Shown here: one piece after another, positions 1 to 8,900 of the stretch
How the letters are laid out: each line of letters starts with the position of its first letter
Position numbering within the stretch: the first letter of the stretch is position 1
Assembly: GCF_016862095.1 (NCBI RefSeq)
Contig: NZ_BOMH01000028.1
Coordinates: 124,001 to 188,000 of the forward strand
Direction: 5' to 3'
Length of the DNA: 64,000 nt
Source: Actinoplanes cyaneus
Lineage (GTDB): Bacteria > Actinomycetota > Actinomycetes > Mycobacteriales > Micromonosporaceae
The notes under the pieces: model-generated
The model's input: the letters and a program-made list of their open reading frames with translations, nothing else
Database searches by the model: none
Told to the model about the DNA's origin: nothing
Translations under genes and position numbers: made by a program

Positions 1-448
1 GGGTCACCTTGTTGACCCAGCGGGCGTTCGGGTCGAGCAGCAGGCTGACCACGTCGGCCGCCTTCATCTCGACCTTCAGCCTGTACCACCCGGCCTGGAT
101 GTTCTTGCTGCGGGTGTTGTCCTTGGCGGCGTCGACGAACGCGTCCACCGAGGCGACGACCTTCTGGTTGTACAGCGTGGTGCCGATGTCGGTGGCCGAT
201 TGACCGGACTTCACCTCGACGATCGCCTCGGCCCCACCTGGGCCTGAGTAGTCGTCGGCGACGAAGATCCCCTTCACCTTGCTGTACGCGAACCATCCGC
301 CGCCGGCCAGCAGGCCGAGCAGGACGAGACTGAGGAAGAACGCGATCGTGGACCGCCCGGCCCGGCCGGCCTTGCGGGCCCGGGGCCGCGCCTCGTCCTC
401 GGTCGCCTGCTGCTCTTCCTCCAGTACCGCGTCCAGGTCGTCGAGCAT
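1..448 (-). CDS. MltG-like endolytic transglycosylase, second copy (partial, C-terminus outside window)
   Basis: Only the first 149 residues are inside the window; the gene runs off the left edge. It has a short acidic cytoplasmic start, one membrane helix at about residues 33-56, and then the extracytoplasmic YceG/MltG entry region (VEVKSGQSATDIGTTLY, FVDAAKDN). The next gene upstream (592-1773) has the same layout and many identical stretches, so this is a tandem paralogue. The ATG at 448 has GGAGG six bases upstream. MltG cleaves nascent peptidoglycan strands next to the membrane and sets glycan length. Whether this copy keeps the catalytic glutamate cannot be seen. It is probably cotranscribed with ruvX and mltG. 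Confidence 0.85.
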   Translation of the reverse strand, partial: MLDDLDAVLEEEQQATEDEARPRARKAGRAGRSTIAFFLSLVLLGLLAGGGWFAYSKVKGIFVADDYSGPGGAEAIVEVKSGQSATDIGTTLYNQKVVASVDAFVDAAKDNTRSKNIQAGWYRLKVEMKAADVVSLLLDPNARWVNKVT

Positions 449-591
449 TACCGCCTCCGCTGTGAGTCCGGCTTGCGAGCCCCCGGCTGGAAGTACGAGC
501 CGAAGAGTGCCACGGATCGATCCTGGACGCTACCTCACAGTGACGGCCGGTAGGTTTCACCCACCGGCCGTCAACGTGGCACATCACTCAC

Positions 592-1773
592 TCAGCAGAG
601 CGGAATACCGTTCTTGCAGGCGATCTGAATGTTGGCCTTGTGCTCGTCGAAGGTCTTGCCGTAACCCATGGTGCCCTTTTTGTCGATCGTCACGAAGAAG
701 AAGTAATCGCTCTTCGGAGCGTCGATGGCACCCTTGAGGGCGACATCCCCAGGACTACTGATCGGGCCGACCGCCATACCCTTGACGTCGTAGTTGTACG
801 GGTTCTTCGGGTCGTGCAGCTCTTTGGCGAGCAGATTCTCCGACGCCTTCGGGTCCTTGCCGCTGATGCGCAGCCAGTAGTTGACCGTGCTGTCGAGCTG
901 CAGGCAGTTGCACGGGAACTTACCGGTGTAGGCCCGGTTGTAGAGCACTCGCGCGACCGGGCCCATGTCCTCCGGCAGCAGTGCTTCGACCTGCGCGATC
1001 GACGCGGCGACCAGCGCCTCGTACGGCGAGATGTTGAGTTTGGCGGCCTGGTTGACGAAGTCCAGGTCGTCCATCTCCCGGTTGAAGTTCTTGATGATCA
1101 TCTTGAGGACGTCCTCGGCCTTGGCGTCCCGGGGGAGCTCGTAGGTCGCCGGGTACAGGAAGCCCTCGATGTCGGACGTATTGACCTTCTTGCCGTCCTT
1201 GCGCTTGAACCACAGCGCCGGCACACCGAGCTTCTGCGGGTTCTTCGCGGCGGTCTTGAAGTCGTCGACCGGGATGCCGGTCGCCTTCGACAACCGGTCG
1301 AAGATCTGCAACGAGATCAGGCCCTCAGGGATGGTGATCTTGTTGACGTTCTTGTTCTTCAGGTCCAGCAGCATGGTCAGCGCGTCGGCGGCCTTCATCT
1401 CCTTCTTCAGGAGATACGATCCGACCTGGATGTCCTTGCTCTTCGGGTTGTCCTTGGCCGCGTCGACGAAGGCCGCCGCACTCTTCACCACACCCGCCTT
1501 GTAGAGGGTGTTGGCGATGTCGGTCGCGGTGTTGCCGGACTTCACCTCGATGGCGACCTCGCCACTGCCCGGCCCGTCGTAATCCTCGACGGCGAAGAAG
1601 CTCCGCACCTTGTCGAAGCCGACGTAGCCGACACCACCGAGCGCGCCGAGCAGCAAGATGACCAGCGTGAAGGCCAGAAACGTCCGGCCCTTCCCGCCCT
1701 TCTTCTTGGCGTGTCTCCAGCGGCCTCGATCCTCGGCGTTCTCGAACGCTAAATCCAGGTCGTCGTCGCTCAA
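592..1773 (-). CDS. mltG: Endolytic murein transglycosylase MltG
   Basis: This 393-residue protein has an acidic cytoplasmic N-terminus, a lysine-rich stretch, one membrane helix (about residues 32-54) and a YceG domain outside the membrane. The LysM-like entry region (VEVKSGNTATDIANTLY) and the catalytic segment ASIAQVEA with its glutamate near residue 263 are visible, followed by the usual RVLYNR and LQLDSTVNYW blocks. MltG cuts growing glycan strands and helps set strand length during wall synthesis. The start is TTG at 1773, directly after the TAA of ruvX, with GGAGG inside the ruvX 3 prime end, so the two are translationally linked. A paralogue follows at 1-448. Confidence 0.93.
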   Translation of the reverse strand: MSDDDLDLAFENAEDRGRWRHAKKKGGKGRTFLAFTLVILLLGALGGVGYVGFDKVRSFFAVEDYDGPGSGEVAIEVKSGNTATDIANTLYKAGVVKSAAAFVDAAKDNPKSKDIQVGSYLLKKEMKAADALTMLLDLKNKNVNKITIPEGLISLQIFDRLSKATGIPVDDFKTAAKNPQKLGVPALWFKRKDGKKVNTSDIEGFLYPATYELPRDAKAEDVLKMIIKNFNREMDDLDFVNQAAKLNISPYEALVAASIAQVEALLPEDMGPVARVLYNRAYTGKFPCNCLQLDSTVNYWLRISGKDPKASENLLAKELHDPKNPYNYDVKGMAVGPISSPGDVALKGAIDAPKSDYFFFVTIDKKGTMGYGKTFDEHKANIQIACKNGIPLC

Positions 1774-2235
1774 TTAAGTCTGCCTCCGCTGCGCGTCCAG
1801 CCAGCCCTGCAGGATCTCCACGGCGGCCGCCTGATCGACGACCGCGCGCTGCCGACGCCCTCGAACGCCCCGCTCGCTCAGCCTACGACTGGCGACGACG
1901 GTCGACATCCGCTCGTCGGAGAGCACGACGGGCCGCGGCGCGACAACCGCGCCGAGCCGCTCCACGTACGCCCGGACGTGGCCGGCCGCCACGCCCTCCC
2001 GCCCGTTGAGCGCGACCGGGAGACCCACGACGACCTCGACGGCCTCGTGCTCCTCCGCCAGCCGGGCCAGCTCGGCCATGTCGGCGGGGATCTTGTCCCC
2101 GTCGGCCTGCTGATCCCGTGCCACGGTCACGACCGGGCTGGCCAGGATGCCGTCCGGATCGCACTTGGCGACTCCGACCCGCACCTGCCCGACGTCCACC
2201 CCGAGGCGCACCCCCCGGGTGAAGCCCTGCGTCAC
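1774..2235 (-). CDS. ruvX: RuvX / YqgF-type Holliday junction resolvase-like nuclease
   Basis: This is an RNase H-fold protein of 153 residues. The N-terminal LGVDVGQVRVGVA carries the first metal-binding Asp (residue 14), VVGLPVALNGREG forms the middle block, LSDERMST and the C-terminal DQAAAVEILQGWL supply the remaining conserved acids. The family is YqgF/RuvX, linked to 16S pre-rRNA 5 prime maturation in E. coli and proposed as a resolvase. I chose the GTG at 2235, which has AGGGAGAG upstream and gives a normal family length; the frame is open to an ATG at 2346. The gene lies between the alaS terminator and mltG, the usual alaS-ruvX-mltG order of actinobacteria. Confidence 0.9.
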   Translation of the reverse strand: MTQGFTRGVRLGVDVGQVRVGVAKCDPDGILASPVVTVARDQQADGDKIPADMAELARLAEEHEAVEVVVGLPVALNGREGVAAGHVRAYVERLGAVVAPRPVVLSDERMSTVVASRRLSERGVRGRRQRAVVDQAAAVEILQGWLDAQRRQT

Positions 2236-2401
2236 GCTCTCTCCCTGCATGCCGGCAAACCGCATCTCCTTGTCCCCGAACAGGCTTGTCGACGAGGGGG
2301 AACCATTATCGACGCACGCCGATGCATGGCTCCCGATCGCGGGCAAAGCTTAACTGTTCCGCCCCCCGTTACAACGGCCCCCTGTGCCAGGGCTGGGAAT
2401 T

Positions 2402-2444
2402 CTCAAGGAAAAGGAAAGGATCCGTCGCGCTGGGCGACGGATCC
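2402..2444 (-). terminator. Rho-independent terminator after alaS
   Basis: A perfect 11-bp stem (2418-2428 with 2434-2444, arm GGATCCGTCGC) and a 5-base loop lie 33 bases past the alaS stop. On the minus strand the stem is followed by the T-rich run TTTCCTTTTCC. This separates alaS from ruvX-mltG, so ruvX should have its own promoter within 2236-2400. Confidence 0.85.
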
Positions 2445-2476
2445 ATTACCAGTCAATTCTCAGACGGCGACGGTGC

Positions 2477-5158
2477 TCAGCCGAGCTCGGCAATCGACTT
2501 CTCGACCGACGCCAGCAGGTTCGGCGCCTCGGCCGCCGGAACGCCACCACCCTGCGCCAGGTCGGCGTTGCCGCCACCCCGGCCGGACAGCGCGCCCTTG
2601 ACCAGGTCGCCCGCGGACAGGCCCCGGCCCTTCGCGGCCGCGTTGATCGCCACGATCAGCGACGCCTTGCCGTTCGCCCGGGAGGTCACCGCGACGACGG
2701 CCGGCCGCGCCGGGTCGAACTTGCCGCGGATGTCCTGCGCCAGCGTGCGCACGTCGTTGCCGGCCGCGCCCTCCGGCGCCTCAGTGCCGACGAACGCCAC
2801 CCCGCGCAGGTCCTTCGCCTGGTCGACCAGCGCGCCCGCGCCGGCCAGGACCATCTGCGCCCGGAGCTTCTCCAGTTCCTTCTCCGCGTCGCGCAGCGCC
2901 GTGACGGTCTGCTCCACCCGGTCCGCGACCTGGTCGCCGGGCACCCGGAACAGGTCCGCCAGGCGGGACACCAGCAGGTGCTCCTTGGCCAGGAAGCCGA
3001 ACGCGTCGATGCCGACCAGGGCCTCCACCCGGCGGACGCCCGAGCCGATGGACGACTCGGTGAGGATCTTCACCAGGCCCAGCTGGCCCGACCGCGCCAC
3101 GTGGGTGCCACCGCACAGCTCGCGGGCGTAGTCGCCGACCTCGACGACGCGGACCTCGTCCCCGTACTTCTCGCCGAAGAGCGCCATCGCGCCCAGCCGC
3201 CGCGCCTCCTCCTGCGAGGTGATGAACGCGGTGACCTCCAGGTCACGCAGCAGCACCTCGTTGATCTGCTGCTCGACGTCGAAGAGCACCGACGGGTTGA
3301 TCGCGCCCGGGGTGTGGAAGTCGAACCGCAGCCGGCCCGGCGCGTTCAGCGAGCCCGCCTGGGTCGCCGACTCGCCGAGGAAGTTGCGCATCGTCTGGTG
3401 CACCAGGTGCGTCGCGGTGTGCGAGCGCGAGATCGCCTTGCGGCGGATCACGTCGATCTCGGCGAGACCGCTCTCCCCGGTACGCACCTCGCCCTGGATC
3501 ACCCGGGCCTTGTGCACGATCAGGCCGGGGATCGGCTGCTGCACGTCGACGACCTCGAGCCGGCCGCCGCCGACCTTGATCACCCCGGTGTCGGCCTGCT
3601 GACCGCCGCCCTCGGCGTAGAACGGGGTGGTGTCCAGCACCAGCTCGACGAAATCGCCCTCGCCGGCCACCTCGACCCGGCCCTTGTCGCCGATCAGCGC
3701 CCGGACCCGGGACTCGCGGACGACCTCCTGGTAACCGGTGAACTCGACCGCGCCGCCGGCGTCGAGCGCCGACCGGTACGCCGAGAGATCCGCGTGGCCG
3801 GTCTTGCGCGCCTTCGCGTCCGCCTTCGCCCGGTTCCGCTGGTCGGCCATGAGCCGGCGGAAACCCTCCTGGTCGACCTGCAGGCCCTGCTCCTGCGCGA
3901 TCTCCAGGGTCAGGTCGATCGGGAACCCGTACGTGTCGTGCAGCTGGAACGCCTTGTCACCGGAGAGCTGCTTGCCGCCCGACGTGCGGGTCTCGGTGAT
4001 CGCGGTGTCCAGGATCGTGGTGCCCGCCTTGAGCGTGGAGAGGAACGCGTCCTCCTCCGCGTACGCGTACGTGGAGATGCGCCCGAACTCCTCGGCGAGC
4101 TCCGGGTACGACGGGGACATGCAGTCCCGCGCGATCGGCAGCAGGATCGGCAGCGCCGGCTCCTGCCAGCCGAGCAGCCGGATCGCCCGGATCGCGCGGC
4201 GCATGATGCGGCGCAGCACGTAACCGCGGCCGTCGTTGGCCGGCACCACACCGTCACCGATCAGCATCAGCGCGGTACGCACGTGGTCCGCGATCACCCG
4301 CAGGCGCACGTCGTCGGGGTGCGACTCGCCCGCGACGTGGCCGGAGTGCGCGCCGTACTTCTTGCCGGTCATCTCCGCGGCACGCGCCAGGATCGGGCGG
4401 ACCTCGTCGATCTCGTACAGGTTGTCGACGCCCTGCAGGATCGACGAGATGCGCTCCAGGCCCATGCCCGTGTCGATGTTCTGCTTCGGCAGCGGACCGA
4501 CGATCGTGAAGTCCTCCTTCGACTTCACGTCGGTGATCTCGTTCTGCATGAAGACCAGGTTCCAGAACTCCATGAACCGGTCCTCGTCGACCTCGGGGCC
4601 GCCGTCCTTGCCATACTCCGGGCCACGGTCGTAGAACAGCTCCGAGCACGGGCCCGCCGGACCCGGGATGCCCATGTGCCAGTAGTTGTCCTTCTTGCCG
4701 CGGCGCACGATGTGCGACTCCGGCACACCGATCTTGCGCCACAGCGCGAACGCCTCGTCGTCGTCCAGGTACACCGTGGGCCAGATACGCGACGGGTCCA
4801 GCCCGAACCCGCCCTCCGCCACCGGCTTCGTCGACAACTCCCAGGCGAGGTTGATCGCGCCTTCCTTGAAGTAGTCGCCGAACGAGAAGTTGCCGTTCAT
4901 CTGGAAGAACGTGCCGTGGCGGCTGGTCTTGCCGACCTCGTCGATGTCCGGCGTGCGGATGCACTTCTGCACACTGACCGCACGGGTGAACGCCGGGGTC
5001 TGCTGACCCAGGAAATACGGCACGAACTGCACCATGCCGGCGTTGATGAACAGCAGGTTCGGGTCGTCGATGGCCGGCAGCGGGGCACTCGGGACCACCG
5101 TGTGCCCGTTCGCCTCGAAATGCGCCAGATAGCGCCGCTTGACTTCCGCCGTCTTCAT
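2477..5158 (-). CDS. alaS: Alanyl-tRNA synthetase
   Basis: This 893-residue class II synthetase charges tRNA-Ala with alanine. The catalytic core is N-terminal (FINAGMVQFVPYFLG, SVQKCIRTPDIDEVG, FQMNGNFSFGDYFKE). The editing domain shows its zinc-site motif HTATH near residue 583 and CGGTH near residue 682, so mischarged Ser- or Gly-tRNA can be cleared. A DHHA1 region ends the protein (GRGGGNADLAQGGG). The ATG at 5158 overlaps the stop of the upstream small gene by ATGA and has AGGAGGGA in front. Length and motifs are normal for the family. Confidence 0.98.
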   Translation of the reverse strand: MKTAEVKRRYLAHFEANGHTVVPSAPLPAIDDPNLLFINAGMVQFVPYFLGQQTPAFTRAVSVQKCIRTPDIDEVGKTSRHGTFFQMNGNFSFGDYFKEGAINLAWELSTKPVAEGGFGLDPSRIWPTVYLDDDEAFALWRKIGVPESHIVRRGKKDNYWHMGIPGPAGPCSELFYDRGPEYGKDGGPEVDEDRFMEFWNLVFMQNEITDVKSKEDFTIVGPLPKQNIDTGMGLERISSILQGVDNLYEIDEVRPILARAAEMTGKKYGAHSGHVAGESHPDDVRLRVIADHVRTALMLIGDGVVPANDGRGYVLRRIMRRAIRAIRLLGWQEPALPILLPIARDCMSPSYPELAEEFGRISTYAYAEEDAFLSTLKAGTTILDTAITETRTSGGKQLSGDKAFQLHDTYGFPIDLTLEIAQEQGLQVDQEGFRRLMADQRNRAKADAKARKTGHADLSAYRSALDAGGAVEFTGYQEVVRESRVRALIGDKGRVEVAGEGDFVELVLDTTPFYAEGGGQQADTGVIKVGGGRLEVVDVQQPIPGLIVHKARVIQGEVRTGESGLAEIDVIRRKAISRSHTATHLVHQTMRNFLGESATQAGSLNAPGRLRFDFHTPGAINPSVLFDVEQQINEVLLRDLEVTAFITSQEEARRLGAMALFGEKYGDEVRVVEVGDYARELCGGTHVARSGQLGLVKILTESSIGSGVRRVEALVGIDAFGFLAKEHLLVSRLADLFRVPGDQVADRVEQTVTALRDAEKELEKLRAQMVLAGAGALVDQAKDLRGVAFVGTEAPEGAAGNDVRTLAQDIRGKFDPARPAVVAVTSRANGKASLIVAINAAAKGRGLSAGDLVKGALSGRGGGNADLAQGGGVPAAEAPNLLASVEKSIAELG

Positions 5159-5445
5159 CGAATTCCCTCCTGCGAACCGGGCTGCTCGTCCTCGCGCAGC
5201 TCGGCGAACTTGTCCTCGTACAGAACGCCGTCGGCGAACGCCTGGGCGATCTGCTGTTCCCGCTCGGCCATGCCGTCGCGAACGTCTTCCACGAAGCTAC
5301 GCATCGACTCCACGAGCCCGCCAGCGGATTGCGAGAGGGAGGTGGCGATCCCGGTGGGCGTGAACTCCTCGGCCTTCTGCGTGAGCTTGCGCACGACAAG
5401 AGCACCGACGGCCAGGCCCACACCGAGCCAGAGCAGGCGTTTCAT
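5155..5445 (-). CDS. Small single-pass membrane protein (DUF6167-like)
   Basis: This 96-residue protein starts MKRLLWLGVGLAVGALVVRKL, an uncleaved-looking membrane helix within residues 3-20, followed by an amphipathic, charged tail. Position and layout match the small protein that sits between a DUF948 gene and alaS in many actinobacteria. The ATG at 5445 is preceded by GAGAGGA, and the stop overlaps alaS by four bases, so translation is coupled. The frame is open much further upstream but that part reads as an antisense shadow. Function is unknown. Confidence 0.8.
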   Translation of the reverse strand: MKRLLWLGVGLAVGALVVRKLTQKAEEFTPTGIATSLSQSAGGLVESMRSFVEDVRDGMAEREQQIAQAFADGVLYEDKFAELREDEQPGSQEGIR

Positions 5446-5458
5446 GACAGCGATCCTC

Positions 5459-5911
5459 TCAGCGGCCGGCGCGGCGGCGCCGCTGCTTGAGCTCGGTACG
5501 GACCTCGCGGTCCTCCTCGGCGGCCCGGCGGGCGGCGCTCGCCTTGCGCAGGCCATACCCGAACGAGGCGACCTTGACCAGCGGGTTCGCCGCGGCGGCG
5601 GAGACCACGGTGACCAGGTTCGCGACATTGGCGCTGATGTTCTGCGCGTGGTCGGTCATCGTGTCGACCTTGGCCAGCTGAAGGTTCACGCCGTCCAGAG
5701 TGACCTGGGCCTGGCCGAGCGCGGTGTTCACGTTCTCCACCGTGGTGTTCACGTTGCCGAGCAGCGGCCCGGTGCGGTCGACCACTTCGTTGATCCCGCG
5801 GGTGGCGGCATCGATCGTGCGGCCCAGTTTCAGGATCGGGAAAGCCAGCACGATGACGAGCATCAGGAAGGCGCCCGCCGCGATCAGACCAGCGATTTCT
5901 CCGGCGTCCAT
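5459..5911 (-). CDS. DUF948 membrane protein
   Basis: The protein has 150 residues with a membrane helix near residues 7-27, then an asparagine-, valine- and threonine-rich predicted coiled coil (VNTTVENVNTALGQAQ repeats in heptads), and a basic C-terminus (ELKQRRRRAGR). This matches the DUF948 family, small membrane proteins with a cytoplasmic or periplasmic coiled coil and no settled function. It stands first in a three-gene unit with the DUF6167-like gene and alaS, with 13 bases between the first two. GAGGAGA lies upstream of the ATG. Confidence 0.85.
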   Translation of the reverse strand: MDAGEIAGLIAAGAFLMLVIVLAFPILKLGRTIDAATRGINEVVDRTGPLLGNVNTTVENVNTALGQAQVTLDGVNLQLAKVDTMTDHAQNISANVANLVTVVSAAAANPLVKVASFGYGLRKASAARRAAEEDREVRTELKQRRRRAGR

Positions 5912-5991
5912 TAAGCGCGTCTCCTCTTCGGGTGGTCACGGATTCGGCGGGGACAACGTGCAGACCCTACCGTCCGTGACCACCACCCGCT

Positions 5992-8900
5992 TCACGACGC
6001 CTGGGGTGTCGGACTCAGAAGAGGATCATTCTCGTTCAGGACCGGATCCGGCGTCTGGCCGACCGGCCCCGGATTCCTGTCCGTCTTCCCGCGCTCGTCG
6101 GCGATCGCCGCCCGCACCTTGATGCTGACCGTCGATCCCTGCGACGCGTCGCACTGCTCCGGGCCGGTCGCGCCCGCCTCCGCGGCCTCGCTCCCGGCCG
6201 CCGGCAACGCGTCCGCGGCCACCTGGTCCACGGCGCAGCCGGGCAGGCCCACGGCCAGGTCCAGAGTGAACTCGTCACGGCGGAAACAGGTGTACGTGCC
6301 CTCCTCGGCCTTCACCGGCGACTCCGGGCAGTCCGCCACCTTCCACGGTGTCCAGCCGGCCTCGGTGAGCGCCTTCGTGTAGGCCTCGGTGGTCTCCTTG
6401 AACGGGCGCTGCGAATCGGCGGTCCGCTCACGGAACCGGCACTCCAGGAAACACCAGCGGCTGCCGCTGCCCTTGTCGTCGGGCTTCTGGTCCGCCCAGG
6501 CCGGCACGTCCAGCGCGTTCAGGGAGGCGAAGACCGGGTCGCTGCTGATCGCGCGCAACCCGAAGAACGCCGGGAGCACCAGCAGCACGACCGCCGCCAG
6601 CGTGGACAGCGTGATCAGCCGGAGCCGCCGCTGCGTCCGGAGTTTCTGCCGCAGCTCGGCAAGACCGCCTTCGGCCCCGGCGTCCTCGTCGGCGCCGGGT
6701 TCGCCCGGCGTCGCATTCCCGTTTCCCCGTACGGGCGTGGCCCCGGCCCCTGCCTTCGGGGCGCCGGTGCGCGCCACGGCGATCGTTCCGGTGCCGTGGT
6801 CGGGCCCGTCCGTCCTTCTCCGGGGCTTCCCGAAGCCCGAGTCGGTCCCGAAGCCCGGCGCGTTCGCGCGGCCCGGAGCACTGCCCTGGCCCTGCACGTT
6901 TCCACGGGCGGGCACGGACGCGGTGCCCGGCACGGAGGCGACACCCGGAACGGACGCGGTGCCCGGAACCGAAGCGGTACCCGGAACGGACGCAGTGCCG
7001 GGAACCGAAGCCGTACCCGGAACGGACGCAGTGCCGGGAACCGAAGCGGTGCCCGCGCCTCGGCCGGGGACGGCTGCGGACCCGGTGTTGCCGGGCACAG
7101 CCGCCGTTCCGGCGCCACGGGCCGGTCCGGTCCCGTTCGCGGGCACGACGGCGGAGCCGGTGCCGCGGTTGGCCCCGGGGACGGCCACGGACGCGGCGCC
7201 ACGCGGGGGGCCGGCAGCATCAGGTTCACCCTTGCCGGGGACAGGGACGGAGGCCGCGCCACGACCGGGCGCGCCGGGCTCCGGCCCGTTCCCGGGGACG
7301 GCGGCAGCACCCCGGCGCGGCATCGCACCCGTTTCGGGACCGTTCCCCGGAACGGCGGCAGCTCCCCGGCGCGGCGGGCCACCGGGCTCGCCGTCATGAG
7401 GTCCGCCCTGGCCGGGCACCGGCACGGACGCCGCGCCACGACCTGGGCCGGGCCCACCCGGCCGGCCGGGACCATGCGGTCCACCGGGGCCGCCCGGTCC
7501 CGATCCACCGGGACCGTTCGGGCCACCGGGAACGCCGGGACCGTTCGGGCCACCGGGAACGCCGGGACCGTTCGGGCCGTTACCGGGTACTCGTGCCGAG
7601 CCGGTTCCGGGACCACTGGGTCCGGGAACCGCAGCGGCACCCGCCGCACCGACCCGCGCCGCTCCGGCCACCGAAGCGCCACCACGCGCCGGGCCACCGC
7701 CGCGCGGACCCGGAGCCGGCGACACCGGCCCACCGGCGCCGGCCGGGAAGCCCTGGCTCTGCTCCGGCACGGCCCGTCGCCGCCGGCCGCGCGAGGTCGG
7801 TTCCGGGCCACCGGTCCCGGCCGGGAAACCCTGGCTGGAATCGGGCCCGCCGGCTCCCGCCGGGAATCCTTGACTCTGGTCCGGTCCTCCCGCACCCGCC
7901 CGGAAGCCCTGACTCTGATCCGGCGCACCCATGCCCGCCCGGAAGCCCTGACTCTGATCCGGCGCACCCATACCGGCCCGGAACCCCTGGCTCTGATCCG
8001 GCGCACCCGCGCCCGCCCGGAAGCCCTGACTCTGATCTGGCGCACCCGCGCCCGCGCGGAACCCCTGACTCTGATCGGGGTGCCCCATGCCTGCGGGGAA
8101 GCCCTGGCTCTGCTCGGGGCCGCCCATGCCGGCGGGGAAGCCCTGGCTCTGCTCGGGGTTGCCCATGCTCTGGTCGGGCGCCGGGCCCCGGCGGGGGCCG
8201 CCCTGCGGCTCGCCGCGTCCACGCCGCCCCGGGCCGGCCTGACCGGGCACCACCGCACCCGTGTGGCCGCCGTCCACCGTGCGCCGGTCGGTGGTGAAAC
8301 CGTCCTCGTCGGGTTGCAGCTGCCCGTTGCCGGGGCGCTGGGCCGGACGCTGAATGACTCCGGACGCGCTCTCCGCCATCGCGCCGGCGCGCCCGGGCAT
8401 GGCGGGGGAACGCTTCCCCTGCCTGCCGGGCACCACCGGGGGCGTCACCGCCGCGGACGCCCGGATCGGCCGCCCGTCGCCGGGCCCGATCCGCCGGGGA
8501 CCGGGCACCGCCGGCCCGCCCGCAGCCTGCCCGGGTGCGCCCTGCCCAGGAACGCCCTGCCCCGGAGCCCCATGTGCCGGGCCGCTCTGCCCCGGAACGC
8601 CGGCCACGCCGGGTCCGTCGATCGCCTCGTGCCGTCCGGTCCCCTGCTCGCGCGGGCCCTGAGCAGCCCGGCGACCCGTCGGACCGTCCTGCGGCAGCCC
8701 GAACCTGTCCTCCGGCTGGGCGTGCGCCCCCGAGGTCGGTCGCGCCGAACCGCCACGCATCCCGGCCGGGCCACCGGCCCGCGAGTGCGCCGGGCCTTCC
8801 GGAGCGGCGTGCGACGCAGGGCTGCCCGAGACCGATTGCGGCCCGCGGCCGGCGAAACCCTCGGGAGCCGCGTGCGAGGCAGGCGCCCCCGAGGTGGGCC

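Noticed and set aside
2384..5914. Very long open frame on the plus strand opposite alaS
   Set aside because: It is antisense to alaS and its companions; composition is Arg/Asp/Val/His-rich as expected from high-GC antisense reading, with no recognisable domain.
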